In this document: positions 44,739 to 55,910 of the stretch, in pieces | How positions within the stretch are numbered: the stretch's first letter is position 1 | Layout: each line of letters opens with the position of its first letter | Origin: Bursaphelenchus xylophilus | Taxonomy: Eukaryota; Nematoda; Chromadorea; Rhabditida; Aphelenchoididae | Direction: 5' to 3' | NCBI GenBank assembly: GCA_904066235.2 | Contig: CAJFCV020000005.1 | Coordinates: 496,001-560,000, forward strand | DNA: 64,000 nt | Notes under the pieces: generated by a model | Seen by the model: the letters and a program-made list of their open reading frames with translations, nothing else | What the model was told of the DNA's origin: nothing | Database searches by the model: none | Position numbers and translations under genes: made by a program

Positions 44739-47700
44739 ATGGTTATTCGACCGAAGCTAGCCATACTTTGCGCTGCTTTAACAATATGCTTAATTGTTAC
44801 TGTCGCTAATGCAAATTTGTCCTTCAAAATGCGGATTATGAAAGCGATGATGAAAACCGAGGCTAACCCGTGTGAAGATTTCTGGACATACGCTACAGGA
44901 AATGGCGAAAGGACATTTTGGGAAACGTATCGGAATGCTTATTTCAAAAGTTTGCTGGAGAATGCGGGGCTTTCTAATCAGGTAAGGGCTTATTTGTGGC
45001 TGGGGAAACATCGCAGCCAAGCCGCTGTCTAGCCAGGCTACGTGCTTTCGGAAATTTGAAAATGGGTCATATCGAGCCTGCTTTTTACAGCTGATCAATA
45101 AAACGTACAATTTTGCCTCCGGGAGGTATCAAAAATGTGGGAAAATACCTCCTTTCCTGACTAAAAAAAACTCCGTTTTGAAGAGCGCGCCCTTTTCCTC
45201 ACAAAAACAGTATAATTTGCTACATTTTTGATACTTTTTGGATGCAAAATGGCACGTTTTTTGCCATTGAATCAGATCCGTCACTGTAGTAGAGGCCCTT
45301 ATTGTCAGTTCGGTAGTTTTTTCTTTACATAAACAGTATTTTTTTTTGAAAAAGAGAATGTTGAAAAATGACGTCAAACTTCTGGGCCGGTCTTTGAAAA
45401 TTTTGGGAACGGAACGGCCCTACTTTTCATCAGCCTGGACTCCGCAAAAAGCCCGGCCGATTGCCATGTCTGCACCAATATCAGTCTGTCGGGAAAATAA
45501 TGAGCACTCTGTCGCGTTGAAAATTGCATCGCCACCGAGAAAATGAATTGTGCGACAAAAATCAAACTCTTTTCACTTCAGCGACGCAATCGGCGCAGCG
45601 ACATTGTGCTCATTATTTTCCCGACAGCCTTCAAATTCTGATTCAAATTCGCCCGTCTTTCAGTTCCAGTCCATCCGCTCAGTCCGCGACATCTATGCGA
45701 GATGCAATCAGTCGGGCTACCCGACCAGCGTCAGAGAATACAATTGGTCTGAGACCGCCGAATATATGAAAATCTTATTCGGCAAGGTTAAATTGCCGCT
45801 GACCAAAGATTCCGCGATTATTCAAAGCGCTACGTCTTATCAGAATTTGGTTGCCAGGATTTACAACGCGTTGTTTCATCGGGGAATCGATGAGATCTTC
45901 TCGAATATATTCACGGATCATCGAGATGGAAAACTGACGTTTCGATTTCCGGAGGACTCTCTGGAAGATGAGAAGAAGATTTGGTGAGTTGTTCTGTAGA
46001 GTTATTATTTTTTTGGGCAAAACATCAAATTAAAATAAAGTGAAGTGAGATGAAAAATGCACAAGATGTTGTAGGAAGAGAAGGAAACGTTTTTATTACC
46101 GTACAGAGATTGCACAAAGCAAAATGGTTCAAAAGGCCCGAAGACCGCGCCAATTGAAGCAAAATTCCCTGTGAAATTGTTGTCGCTTGCGCAAAATACA
46201 GTGGGGGACCTGATCTAGTGGCAAAAAACGAACCATTTTGCACCGGGAAGTATCAAAAATGAGGCAAAATGCTTCCCTCTCCAAGTGAAAAAACTCCGTT
46301 TTGAAGGGCGCGCCCTTTTTACTCACAAAAAGAGCGGGTGCGCTTTTGACAAGGAAAGTACTTTTATGGGGGCTCCTACTTTTTGACGGGACATATCTCA
46401 AAAAATCAGAAAAAATGTGCTGATCAAGGATACATAAATCCTAGCTGCCCATATTAGGTTTTTAGGGGTGAAAACTCAATCGGAAGTTGACTGAAAGTCC
46501 TATATGAACCCCTTTTCGCTTAATTTTTCACGGGTTTACAATTTTTATTTTGGCTTAAAATGATGTTTATTGAGATTCTAATACGTAATAAATCAGTCTT
46601 GGCACAAAAATTTATTTTTCCGACCTTCAACTTCAAAAAAAGTTGATTCGGCCCAAAAGGGAAATCGAACCCGTGCGGCGTTCCCCCCCTTGATTCCCAG
46701 ACTACGGCACTAACCACTCGGCCACACCGCTCTCTTCCGAAGGAAGAGACCGACCGCGCTTTTTATCGTTTCGAATGCATGCGCCTTTTGTAGGGAAATT
46801 AAGCCAGTTTTTGGGCATTTTCACCCCTAAAAACCTAAAATGGGCAGCTAAGATTTATATATCCTTGATCAGCGCATTTTTTCTGATTTTTTGAGATATG
46901 TCCCGCCAAAAATTAGGAGCCCCCATAAAAGTACTTTCCTTGTGAAATCTGTGTTTTTTCACTTGGAGAGGGAGGTATTTTGCCACATTTTTTGATGCTT
47001 CCTGAATGCAAAATGGTACTTTTTTTGGCACTGGATCAGGTCCCCCCACTGACAGCGGCACAATTAAAAAGGGATATGCGCAAAATGCATATCAAGCAAT
47101 TAAAAAATGGCTATGTCACGGCGATGTTCGAACTGCGTAGTGCAAAAAGCTTTGTGACAAAAAGTCTACGCAATTTGTGGAAAGGCTATGAGTCTGTCAA
47201 GAAAATAATGAACATAATGTCACTCATGTCGCCTGATGGAATTGCACAGTGCGCTTTTTATTCGCATTGTGTCAATTGCTTGTCGCGCAAAGTCAGTGCC
47301 GACCGTTCCATGAGAAGACATGCCAAGACTTTTTGGCCCGCCTATCAGTCTGTCGGGAAAACAATAAGCCCAATTTCACTGCGCCAATTGTGTCGCTGAA
47401 GTGAAAAGAATTTTGATTTTGTCGCGACACATTTCATTTTTTCGACGGCGATGCGATTTTCCATGCGACTGCAACAACTTAAAAAAAGGTTAAACGCTGC
47501 ATTTCAATTCCTGGCGAATACCAACCACTGTTTCAGGGAGCTCTACTGCAATATTGTAAAGAATTGCAACAAGATCCCGAGGTTTATTAAAAAGCCAATT
47601 ATTGCGTTGGATGTTTTGAAAGAAAGACAAAAAGAGTTTCTGGAAGTGGTTTTTGGAACAAAAGTTCGGATGGAAAATATGACTGTTATGTGGCCCACCT

Positions 47701-50700
47701 ACTACGGCAAGCAAACGATGGGTTTGCTGGTAAGGAGATTTTTGCGAAGAATAAGAAATCTTGAAATGTCAACGGTAATTTGGCAAAATTTTAAAGAAGA
47801 AACGAAAAATTATTAGGTTGTTCAATATGAAATGTCGGATTTATACCTTTAACTTTAAAACACCATAATATTTGCAAAAAACGATTTTTCTCTTACCGGC
47901 CCTCCTCCTTCTACGTACTCTCTCGAAAAAATATAGTGGAATATCTTTGCTGCGAATGCAAAGCGTGAGCTAAAACTTTCAGGGATTCATAAGGCACCTA
48001 TGAAGTGTGTATTTGGGAAATTTCAAAAAAAAAATAAAGACTTATGTCAGTTGCCCGTATTTTACCTATTGAGTGATGCAACATTTACATGTACTAAATT
48101 TTGGTATTTTATATGTTACAATAACTCCGGGGAAAGAAAACTAACGCTAGTAATAGATAAAATTACTAAAGGTGGACATATTGCAAGTCTTTGGCAAGTC
48201 TTTGCCGAGCCTTCACCGATCATCCAACGGCTTGCCGGACCCGTAGGCACTTCCTACAGCTGGTTTTTTTGAGTATCTACCTGCCCTACGCCCCGTATCG
48301 ATCGATTTTGTGTTGACCCGAAAAGTCGTAGCGCCCCTCATTTTACGTACTCTCTCGAAAAAATATCATGGAATATCTCGGCTTCAAATACAAATCGTGA
48401 ACGAAAACTTTTAGGGATTCGTAAGGGACCTATGCAGTTTGTAGTTGGGAAATTTCAAAAAAAATTTAAGTCTCATGTCGGTTGCCCGTATTTTACCTAG
48501 TAAATGATGTAAATATCATGTCAGTAAACCTACCCAAACAAAATTTTGAGACGTTGTATCAAGGAAAACATAAAAAAATCTCAAAAATTACTATTCTTTC
48601 TACTGTCTTTACCCTTTTCAGCTCGAATCCCGCGCCTATGTTGTCAACAAATTATTCGTCCGAGCATTCGACAATCAAGTCTACTACAAAAGCTGCGAAC
48701 ACTACATTACCAAGAACTTTCCATTATTCATGGTGAAGCTGGCCATCGACGATATGAAATCGGCCTTCAAGGACTTTCGCTACATGAAAGATGAATTTTT
48801 CATGATGGTGAATTTAATTTTGGACGAGGCCAAGCAGTTCGTTCGTTCAAACAAGATCCTTGAGGCCAATGCGATTGAAAAATTGTCGGGCCTTTTCGAC
48901 AAGAACACTTTTGCATTTATCGACCACCCCTTTTTTAATGACCAAAATTTTCATAAGTATGCGGGGACTGTGAATTCACGGTTCCCTAGTTCAGCCAAGT
49001 ATGCGAATAATTATCTGCCGTTTGTGTTCTATGAGAATGATAATGGAGGAAGACATTTGAGGCTGCCGACCGCGGAGGTAGGCTTCTTTTTTGAACGAGA
49101 AGAAGTGAAATTGGACCGTTGCGGCAGAACCCCCCTTTTTGAACACTCCCCCTCATTTTGCAAATTGAAAAAATGAGGTGTGACATCTTATACGATGAAA
49201 CTTTTTTCAAATTGAAAAAAATTAGGTGTGACATCTTATACGATGAAACTTTTTTTAAATTGAGAAAAATTAGGTGTGACGTCTTATACGATGGATTTTT
49301 TTAACGGTCGAATAATATTTATTTTGCAAAAATCACATTTACTTATGTGTTTATGGTGTATATCGTTTCACTTGCGATGTCACACCTCATTTTTCTTAAT
49401 TTGAAAAACATTTTCATCGTATAACATGTCACACCTCGTTTTTTTTCAATTCTCAAAATGGGGGAGTGTTCAAAAAGGGGGAGAGTTCAGATTGAGGGAA
49501 AGTTCAGAAAAAGGGGGAGAGTTCAGGCTCACCCAAATTGGACGGGGTGAAATTTGGCGTATTTTCATCTTTTTTATAACTTTTAGAGTGTAAAAAATTT
49601 TCCAAATTACACTTTGCCCAATGTCCTTGAGCCCTTTATACAGTCCCCAATTTCTTTGCTCTGCCCAGTGCATTTGACCACAAAACGCCATTTCGTTGAG
49701 AGCATTTTAAAATTTTCGGACTGTGTAAATTATCAGGACTTTTCATCTCGAGTACTATCAGTCTGTCGGGAAAATAATGAGCGCAATATCACAATCGCGT
49801 CGCTGAAGTTAAAATCAATATATGTTTTTGTCGAATTCGCAATTCATTTTTTTGGCGCATTTTCGATTCGACAGAGTGCTCATTATTTTCCCGACAGACT
49901 GATATACTTTCTCTTCTTTTCTAAAAAAAAAAAATAATTGCAGATCAACGCCTTTCACATTGAGGAAAGTCAAGCCAACATTTTTGAGTTCGGACTTTTC
50001 CACTATCCCTTTTATCAACCATCATGGCCAGTAGCACTCACGTTTTCGGGTCTTGGGTTTGTGGTCGCACACGAGCTTGGACATACATTCTGTAAGTGAC
50101 TTTTAAGCTTTTAAAAAATTGCTTTATACACGCAGACACAGTGACTAAATTTTCGGAAATGAGTAATTTATACTCGTGAATTTCAACTAATTTTTGGCCA
50201 AAAATGGCTACGTTTCCAACTGAAACACAATTTAAAAATAAACAATCAGTCTGTCGGGAAAATAATGAGCGTCGTTTGCTTTTGCTACCTCCCAAACTGT
50301 TTGTTATATGCAGCTTTTTGCTACATGAGAGTTCCTGTACAGAGGCTTGCACTGTGCTCTGTCATATGAGGCCATATTTCTTTCAGTAAAACAACAAGGA
50401 CTAAGCCAATCCTTGAGAGACAATTACCAATGTCTGCTGAAGCTGTACGCCGACAGATGCAATCCCGACAATCCGGCGTACTGCGTGAATCCGGCGCGCA
50501 CCTACGAGGAGAACATTGCTGATCAGTTGGGTAAGCAGTCGGCCAAATGACAAGCGCAGTATACAATCTTCAACCGTTCAGGTATCCGTTTTGCGTACGC
50601 CGCATTCAACCGATACGTCAGCTTCAACCGCTCCACCTACCACATCCCTAATCGTTCGCTCAGCGCATACAACGATCAGCAACTCTTCTTCATCAACACG

Positions 50701-50934
50701 GCTCAGCTGATCGCGTTTATGAACCCGACTTGGGCCGCCTACAGTCAAGGCTCAACGCATGCGCCGACGCAAGCAAGAGTTTGGGGGATTATGGCGAATT
50801 TCGCCGGATTCGCTAATGCTTTTAGCTGCAGGGAGGGCGATAATTATGCGGTAAAGGATGGCTGTAAAGTGTTTGTGGAGGATTTGAAGGGTGATCCGAA
50901 TGTTTTTGCTGGTTATACGCAAATTCCTGGGTAA
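44739..50934 (+). CDS. M13 (neprilysin-like) zinc metallopeptidase, 618 aa
   Basis: The seven exons are 44739-44981, 45664-45983, 47537-47729, 48622-49077, 49944-50091, 50387-50530 and 50582-50934. All phases agree and the total is 1857 bases. A signal peptide or anchor (LAILCAALTICLIVTVANA) is followed by the family's N-terminal NPCEDFWTYATGNGE. Family landmarks then occur in order: an INAFH segment, LGFVVAHELGHTF with zinc ligands HExxH, ENIADQLG supplying the third ligand, and HAPTQARVWG...FANAFSC near the end. Three things are unusual. The motif is HELGH where M13 enzymes usually have HExTH. The FDxxGxxxDxxGN segment that normally follows is missing. The protein is shorter than the usual 700-770 residues. 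It may be a divergent secreted protease. Introns are full of repeats. AATAAA overlaps the stop region. Confidence 0.88.
45106..45295. repeat. Partial family E element, intronic
   Basis: 'ttttgcctccgggaggtatc' to 'gaatcagatccgtcactgta'. The left end is decayed. Confidence 0.65.
45482..45628. repeat. MITE family A copy, intronic
   Basis: CAGTCTGTCGGGAAAATAAT and complement, ending only about 35 bases before an acceptor of the M13 gene. Confidence 0.85.
46199..47056. repeat. Family E element split by a nested 590-bp inverted-repeat element
   Basis: The outer ends are CAGTGGGGGACCTGATC and GATCAGGTCCCCCCACTG. At 46354-46942 a second element with ends CAAGGAAAGTACTTTTATGG and complement interrupts it. 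All lie in intron 2 of the M13 gene. Confidence 0.8.
46650..46735 (-). pseudogene. tRNA-derived sequence inside the nested element
   Basis: The minus strand has an A-box TGGCCGAGTGG and a B-box-like GGTTCGATTTC, with a long variable region as in Ser/Leu tRNAs. The acceptor ends do not pair, so it is not a working tRNA. Confidence 0.5.
47191..47470. repeat. Two incomplete MITE copies, intronic
   Basis: 'gagtctgtcaagaaaataatg' at 47191 and CAGTCTGTCGGGAAAACAAT at 47346 each keep the left end and part of the core only. Confidence 0.7.
47880..48510. repeat. Dispersed repeat present twice in intron 3 of the M13 gene
   Basis: 'cgtactctctcgaaaaaata' through 'gttgcccgtattttaccta' occurs at about 47914-48068 and 48344-48498. 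The stretch 48100-48250 between them also matches 56069-56230 ('ggtggacatattgcaagtct'). Confidence 0.6.
49124..49540. repeat. Foldback repeat family H, intronic
   Basis: 'ttgcggcagaacccccc' to 'gggggagagttcaggctcac' with inverted 'tcgtata(a)(g/c)atgtcacacc' copies between. Confidence 0.7.
49758..49902. repeat. MITE family A copy, intronic
   Basis: Perfect CAGTCTGTCGGGAAAATAAT ends, about 40 bases before the acceptor of the zinc-motif exon. A 30-base fragment of the same end is at 50248. Confidence 0.85.
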
Positions 50935-51112
50935 AAAATAAAGATCTTGCTTTTTTCGTAAATTTGAGATATTCAGCGACCTTTGCAGATCAGAAATTAT
51001 GGAATATGAGGCAAAATTGTCAGGAAAAAACCCACTTTTTGGTCATAAAAAATCAAAGGATTTACCGAAAAGACAAATTACATTACTTCATTTATCAAAA
51101 TCAACTCTTAAT

Positions 51113-53646
51113 CTACAATTTAGTCTTGACAAAATCGACGCCCTTTCCGATATTTTTTCTCAATTCCGGCAGCGATTCTTGGACTAACTTCTTTTCGAAA
51201 TCCGAGATCTCTCCCAATCCGAGGATCCGCTCGATTCCGTTGGGTCCAATCTCAAGGGGTGTTGAGAAATATTCAACGCCATTGACGACGTTAGACTTGA
51301 CATACGCGCATTCCACAACTCGTTCACCGTTGAGGGCTTTGAGGAGAGATTCGACGAATCGTGCGCCAGCATAGGCCATGGATAAGGTGGCGGAGCCCTG
51401 CAAATTTTTGGAAATTTAGGAATAAAAAATTATTGGTTATGTGCTCTAAAAGATTGATGATTTTTTTTGAATACGTTTTAATTAAAAGAGCCGGCTTTTT
51501 TTGTCAAAAATTGATTGAAATTCACAAGTAAAATATTAAAATTGCGACGCTCAGGGGGATGTTTCACGTACAAAAAGGGCGCTAACTCGAGTTAGCGGCA
51601 TCACAGAAAAAGCCGAGAGAGCAGAGAAAAAGAGGAGTGGTACTCGAGTGACCTGACTTTTTATCGACTTTGGCCGGACATTTTGGGCCATAACTTTTGA
51701 TACAGTGGACCAATTTGCGCCCTTCCAAAAAAATATTAATGCTGGTGGTACGCAGAATACATGGATATAAATTCGTAAATTTTCCTTCCAAATTATGCAA
51801 ATTATATGCAAATTTTTTTCTTGGTATCTTAAAGCTCGTCTTTTATTAAAATCTTTATATGGACATGTTTTTTACGCTCTCAGCATCAAAGGGTTTTCTG
51901 GAGGGTGTAAATTGGTATACTGTCATTGGTATATGATTTTTTTTTTGATTTTGCGACAATTTTTGACCTAAAAAAATCTCGGTTGTTTCTGCAAAACGCC
52001 GGCTAAAAATCATATTTCTTACAAGGAAAGTACTTCTATGGGGGTATGGAGTTATGGATCGAGGCATATATCAAAAAAAATTGTCAAATTTTTCTGACTC
52101 AGAATATGTAAAAATAAAAAATTTTGCGAATTTTTTGATAATTGTCTCGACCTGTAACTCCATACCCCATAGAAGTATTTTCCTTCCTAGATATCCAAGG
52201 TCTAAATTTCCCCCCAAACGCTCTTCAAAATCCTGTATCACCTCCAGAACCACCCCTCCAAACCCCGACCTACCGCTCCAGCTTTGGCTTTCACAACCTC
52301 CGTCCCAGCGTCTTGAATTCTCTCGGTCAGCGCTTTAACTTCAGCCTGATTGAAGTTGACCGCCGGTCTGACTTGACTCAACAGCGGGATAATTGTAATC
52401 CCAGCATGGCCTCCAATAACTGGCACTTCCGTTCTCTTCACGTCCAGTCCGGCTTTTTCCGCCACAAACGTTTGAGCTCTTACAACGTCCAACGTTGTGA
52501 CGCCGAAAATTCGGCGAGCATCGTAGACGCCGCGCTTTTTGAAGACCTCGCTGAAAATCGGTACGGTACTGTTGACTGGGTTCGTTATAACGGCGATCAG
52601 CGCTTTTGGCGCGACGTCAGCGGCGGCCTCAGCCAGATCTCGGATGATTCCAGCGTTGATGTTGAAGAGATCATCTCGAGTCATCCCGGGCTTTCTGGGG
52701 ACCCCAGCGGGGATTATGATAATGTCAGCGTTCTGAAAAAGCAAAATTTTATAATGCACAAATGATGCAATTTTTTTAAATTTTGCCTCTGTCGGAAAAA
52801 TAATGAGTATAATGTCGCTGCGCCAATCCCATCGCTAAAATAAAAAGCAACTTGATTTTGCCGCGACACAAATTTATTTTTGCGGCGATGCGATTTTCGA
52901 TGCGACAAACCCCTCATTATTTTCCCCACAGACTGATATTATAATAATATAATTCGTATGAGCACTCGAAAATGACCGTTAAATATCTCGGCCGCCATTA
53001 AACAGTGCGGCTAAAATTTTCAGGAAATAATCATTGCCTAGTTGAACTCACATGCAAAATATACAGAGAATCAGAAACAAAGGTTGGAATGGGATATCAG
53101 CCTGGCGGGGAAGTAATGTGAAGTCTGTCGCATGTCGCGGTAAAATCAAATTGTTTTTCATTCGCGATTGGCGCAGCGACCTTGTGTTCATTATTTTCCC
53201 GACAGACTGATATCAGCCTGTCGGGAAAATAAAGTAGATTCGTCACTCCTTGGAATCGGCCATTATCGCTCGCTTTACGGCCAGCCGCGACTGGAGATTT
53301 TGTGCGGGACCGCGACAAGGATGATCGACATTTTTCACCGACAAATCCACATTATTTTCCCGACAGATAAAAAAACTGATATTGCCCATGCAACAAATCC
53401 ATATTATTTTCGCGACAGACTGCTCATAAAACTCACTCTAAACGCATCTCTCAGCTCTTTTGGCCCAGTGTGGCCCGAGATTTTGGCCGGAGTATCAATG
53501 TGCGAGAGATCTGCGGCAACTCCAGCAGTATTCACAACATCATACAGCGCCAAATGCCCAATATTGCTGTTCAATTTTAGCAACAAACTGAGCGGTTGGC
53601 CGATGCCTCCAGCGCCTCCAACCACAACTACTTTTGGCTTGGCCAT
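51113..53646 (-). CDS. Malate dehydrogenase, mitochondrial type, without a targeting sequence
   Basis: The exons are 53646-53437, 52732-52274 and 51397-51113, all joined in phase 0, giving 317 aa. The NAD-binding [11 protein letters not shown] motif is near residue 10. Substrate arginines are in [17 protein letters not shown] follows, catalytic histidine is in [10 protein letters not shown], and [15 protein letters not shown] completes the fold. The enzyme interconverts malate and oxaloacetate using NAD. The mature-type sequence starts at residue 1 ([10 protein letters not shown]). The frame upstream of this ATG has a TAA within 12 bases, just after a TTTTTCAG acceptor, so no transit peptide is encoded on this transcript form. 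It may therefore be cytosolic or a retargeted paralogue. Intron 1 contains several MITE copies. It faces the M13 gene tail to tail. Confidence 0.9.
51555..52188. repeat. Family F fragment and a small CAAGGAAAGTACTTCTATGG palindrome, intronic
   Basis: 51555-51900 matches family F ('ggggatgtttcacgtacaaa'). 52022-52188 is a short palindrome whose ends resemble those of the nested element at 46354-46942. Both lie in intron 2 of malate dehydrogenase. Confidence 0.65.
52788..53420. repeat. Cluster of three MITE copies in intron 1 of malate dehydrogenase
   Basis: 52788-52934 is family A. 53099-53208 is short and A-like with a decayed left end. 53213-53367 is family B. An extra right end (ATTATTTTCGCGACAGACTG) lies at 53402-53421, right beside the exon 1 donor. 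Confidence 0.75.
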
Positions 53647-53789
53647 TTTGCAAATTTATCGGCTGAAAAAGAAAGATTAGCTGGGATTTAGATAGAATTT
53701 TACAGTTAAAGAGATTGGCTAAAAATTCGATGCAAAGTAAAACGTGAAAAGAAAAGAGCTGAGAATTTCGTCGCCTATAAAAGCTCAGG

Positions 53790-54014
53790 CTACAAGAAGT
53801 AAAGTCTGCGCTTTTTTTGTGATAAAAGTGGAAGGAAGGGAAGCAAAGAACCCTCGCAAAGGGTTGTGGTATTCCCATCACCACAGATTGTGTGGCCAGA
53901 GCAATAATCAATAAATTTTTGACACGCCATATACGCTTTGTCCATTACCACCAAGGCTCCACAGGGCTGCGACTTTGGTTTTTCGATGGCGCTGATTTCG
54001 AAAATCGTATCCAT
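53790..54014 (-). CDS. Small cysteine-containing ORF, possibly first gene of an operon with malate dehydrogenase
   Basis: A single-exon 74-codon frame begins MDTIFEISAIEKPKSQPCGA and contains five cysteines (QPCG, MACQ, YCSG, TICGDG, TLCEG). An acceptor-like AAAATTCAG lies 4 bases before the ATG, as expected for spliced-leader addition. Its stop is only about 125 bases from the acceptor that precedes malate dehydrogenase on the same strand. No family recognised. Its first 11 codons are duplicated at 55911 in the other arm of the inverted duplication. Confidence 0.45.
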   Translation of the reverse strand: MDTIFEISAIEKPKSQPCGALVVMDKAYMACQKFIDYCSGHTICGDGNTTTLCEGSLLPFLPLLSQKKRRLYFL

Positions 54015-54426
54015 TTTTCTGAATTTTACAATTTTGCTTAAAGTCCGAGGTTCTCCAAGCCAAGGCGCAAATAAGGAATGTTCCCGCTGTGGGACCCAAC
54101 ACGGCGGGTCTCTCTCGCTAAAAAATAAAAAAAATATTTTTTTATTGTTTGAAATGGTACAAAGAAGGTGAAAGATGAGTGACGATCACTGAAAAAAGGT
54201 ATGTTTTTTGTGTTTTCTGATTTAGGGCAGCTCGGCAAAAATTTTTACGACAGCTGATCCAAGATTTTTTGTGTTTTGGGCGAATGAAGGTAATTTTGGA
54301 CATTCCTAAGCATGAAAATGGGTGTAGCTTTCCAAAGAACCATCCAGGAGTGATGTTGATCGAGTTTTTGCCAAGTTAGAGTCAATCCCTTCAGCAAACT
54401 ACCTAGTATAATATAATTTTTTCCAG

Positions 54427-55045
54427 GATTTTGAATTGGAATGCAGCCAGACGGCTAAATTTCACCGCAAGGACTCAAACTCTTCGCTGAAGCCAGAAGA
54501 AGAGACGACGCCATTCAAATTCCATGTGGATGGCTTTTTCCGAAGCTGATGTCAACGTCGAGAAGGTGAGTTTTTCTTGGTTTTCACCTTCTAGGTAGGG
54601 AAACCCATTGCTCCTTGAGCAAGGCAATGGGTATGGCCTCCCAATCATGCTATCTAGAATGCGGTTGCTCCATCTTGCGCCACATCAGACCCAATGTTTC
54701 TTATATATAATTTTTACAGGAAAACCGGCCCATTCGCCTCCCATGCCCGCCAGCCTCATCTAAAGATCTCAGTAAAGACAGGTTCAACAATATCCAGGTC
54801 AACGGTATAATATTTTATGATTAATATCAAAACATTTGGTGTGTTTTTACAATAATAAATTGATTTGGTTCTCCTCAGCGTTTGCCATCGATGAGACCTT
54901 CTTTATCGCCCATATACTGTCCCAGACGTTTCGCATCGTCGAAGCTTCGCGGTCGGGGAGCGTTCTCACCTGCAAAAATTATATTACACTAGAAACAACA
55001 GTGGGCCTGATGTGGCGCAAGATGAAGCAGCCGCATTCCAGATAG
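54427..55045 (+). pseudogene. Exon-like sequences of a duplicated unknown gene, left copy and spacer
   Basis: TTTTCCAG at 54426 opens a segment reading DFELECSQTAKFHRKDS, which ends at GAGAAG|GTGAGT (about 54567). Further exon-like pieces lie at 54720-54807 (ENRPIRLPCPPASSKDLSKD) and 54880 onward (AFAIDETFFIAHILSQTFRI). The left copy of the first exon has a one-base deletion and a nine-base insertion relative to the right copy, so its frame changes midway. Family not recognised. Confidence 0.35.
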
Positions 55046-55134
55046 CATGTTTGGGAAGCTAAACCCATTGCCTTGCTCAAGGAGCAATGGATTTCCCGAC
55101 CTAAAAAGTGAAAACCAAGAAAAACTCACCTTTT

Positions 55135-55262
55135 CGATGTTGACATCAGCTTCGGAAAAAGCCATTCCACATGGAATTTGAATGGTGTCGTCTCTTCTTC
55201 TGGCTTCAGCGAGTCCTTGCGGTGAAATTTAGCCGTCTGGCTGCATTCCAATTCAAAATCCT
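55135..55262 (-). pseudogene. Right-arm copy of the duplicated exon
   Basis: On the minus strand the exon after TTTTTTCCAG reads DFELECSQTAKFHRKDSLKP...FHVEWLFPKLMSTSK without a break, up to AAAAG|GTGAGT. This copy is more intact than the left one. What it splices to is unclear: the next acceptor in the spacer gives an immediate stop. Confidence 0.35.
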
Positions 55263-55650
55263 GGAAAAAATTATATTACACTAGGTAGTTTGCTGAAGGG
55301 ATTGACTCTAACTTGGCAAAAACTCGATCAACATCACTCCTGGATGGTTCTTTGGAAAGCTACACCCATTTTCATGCTTAGGAATGTCCAAAATTACCTT
55401 CATTCGCCCAAAACACAAAAAATCTTGGATCAGCTGTCGTAAAAATTTTTGCCGAGCTGCCCTAAATCAGAAAACACAAAAAACATACCTTTTTTCAGTG
55501 ATCGTCACTCATCTTTCACCTTCTTTGTACCATTTCAAACAATAAAAAAATATTTTTTTTATTTTTTAGCGAGAGAGACCCGCCGTGTTGGGTCCCACAG
55601 CGGGAACATTCCTTATTTGCGCCTTGGCTTGGAGAACCTCGGACTTTAAG

Positions 55651-55881
55651 CAGTAGTGTCTAATTTTCGTTGTAAAGACGAAAAAAACGTCATAAGTTTT
55701 CTAACAATATCATACAAGTTTGACCAAGTTTTTACCAATTAAAACATTTATTTTAAAAAATTGAGGAAAATAGGCAAAAATTCAGAAGAAATGGATACAA
55801 TTTTCAAAATCAGCACTACCGAAAACCCCTAAATCGATTACTCAAAAAAATTTTTTTTTTAATTACCAATTAACACTACTG
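55651..55881. mobile_element. 231-bp insertion with CAGTAGTGT ends
   Basis: Terminal inverted repeats CAGTAGTGT and ACACTACTG interrupt the right arm. The left arm shows the empty site (CTTTAAGCAAAATTG). TTAAG occurs on both sides. Confidence 0.8.
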
Positions 55882-55910
55882 CTTAAGCAAAATCGTAAAA
55901 TTCAGAAAAA

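Noticed and set aside
46650..46735. Working tRNA gene
   Set aside because: A and B boxes are good but the acceptor stem does not pair, and the sequence lies inside a transposable element.
52142..52765. 207-codon plus-strand ORF
   Set aside because: It is the antisense shadow of malate dehydrogenase exon 2.
54038..55649. Two identical 66-codon ORFs on opposite strands
   Set aside because: They are the same stretch of the inverted-duplication arms. They are T-rich, lack coding features and are identical only because the DNA is duplicated.
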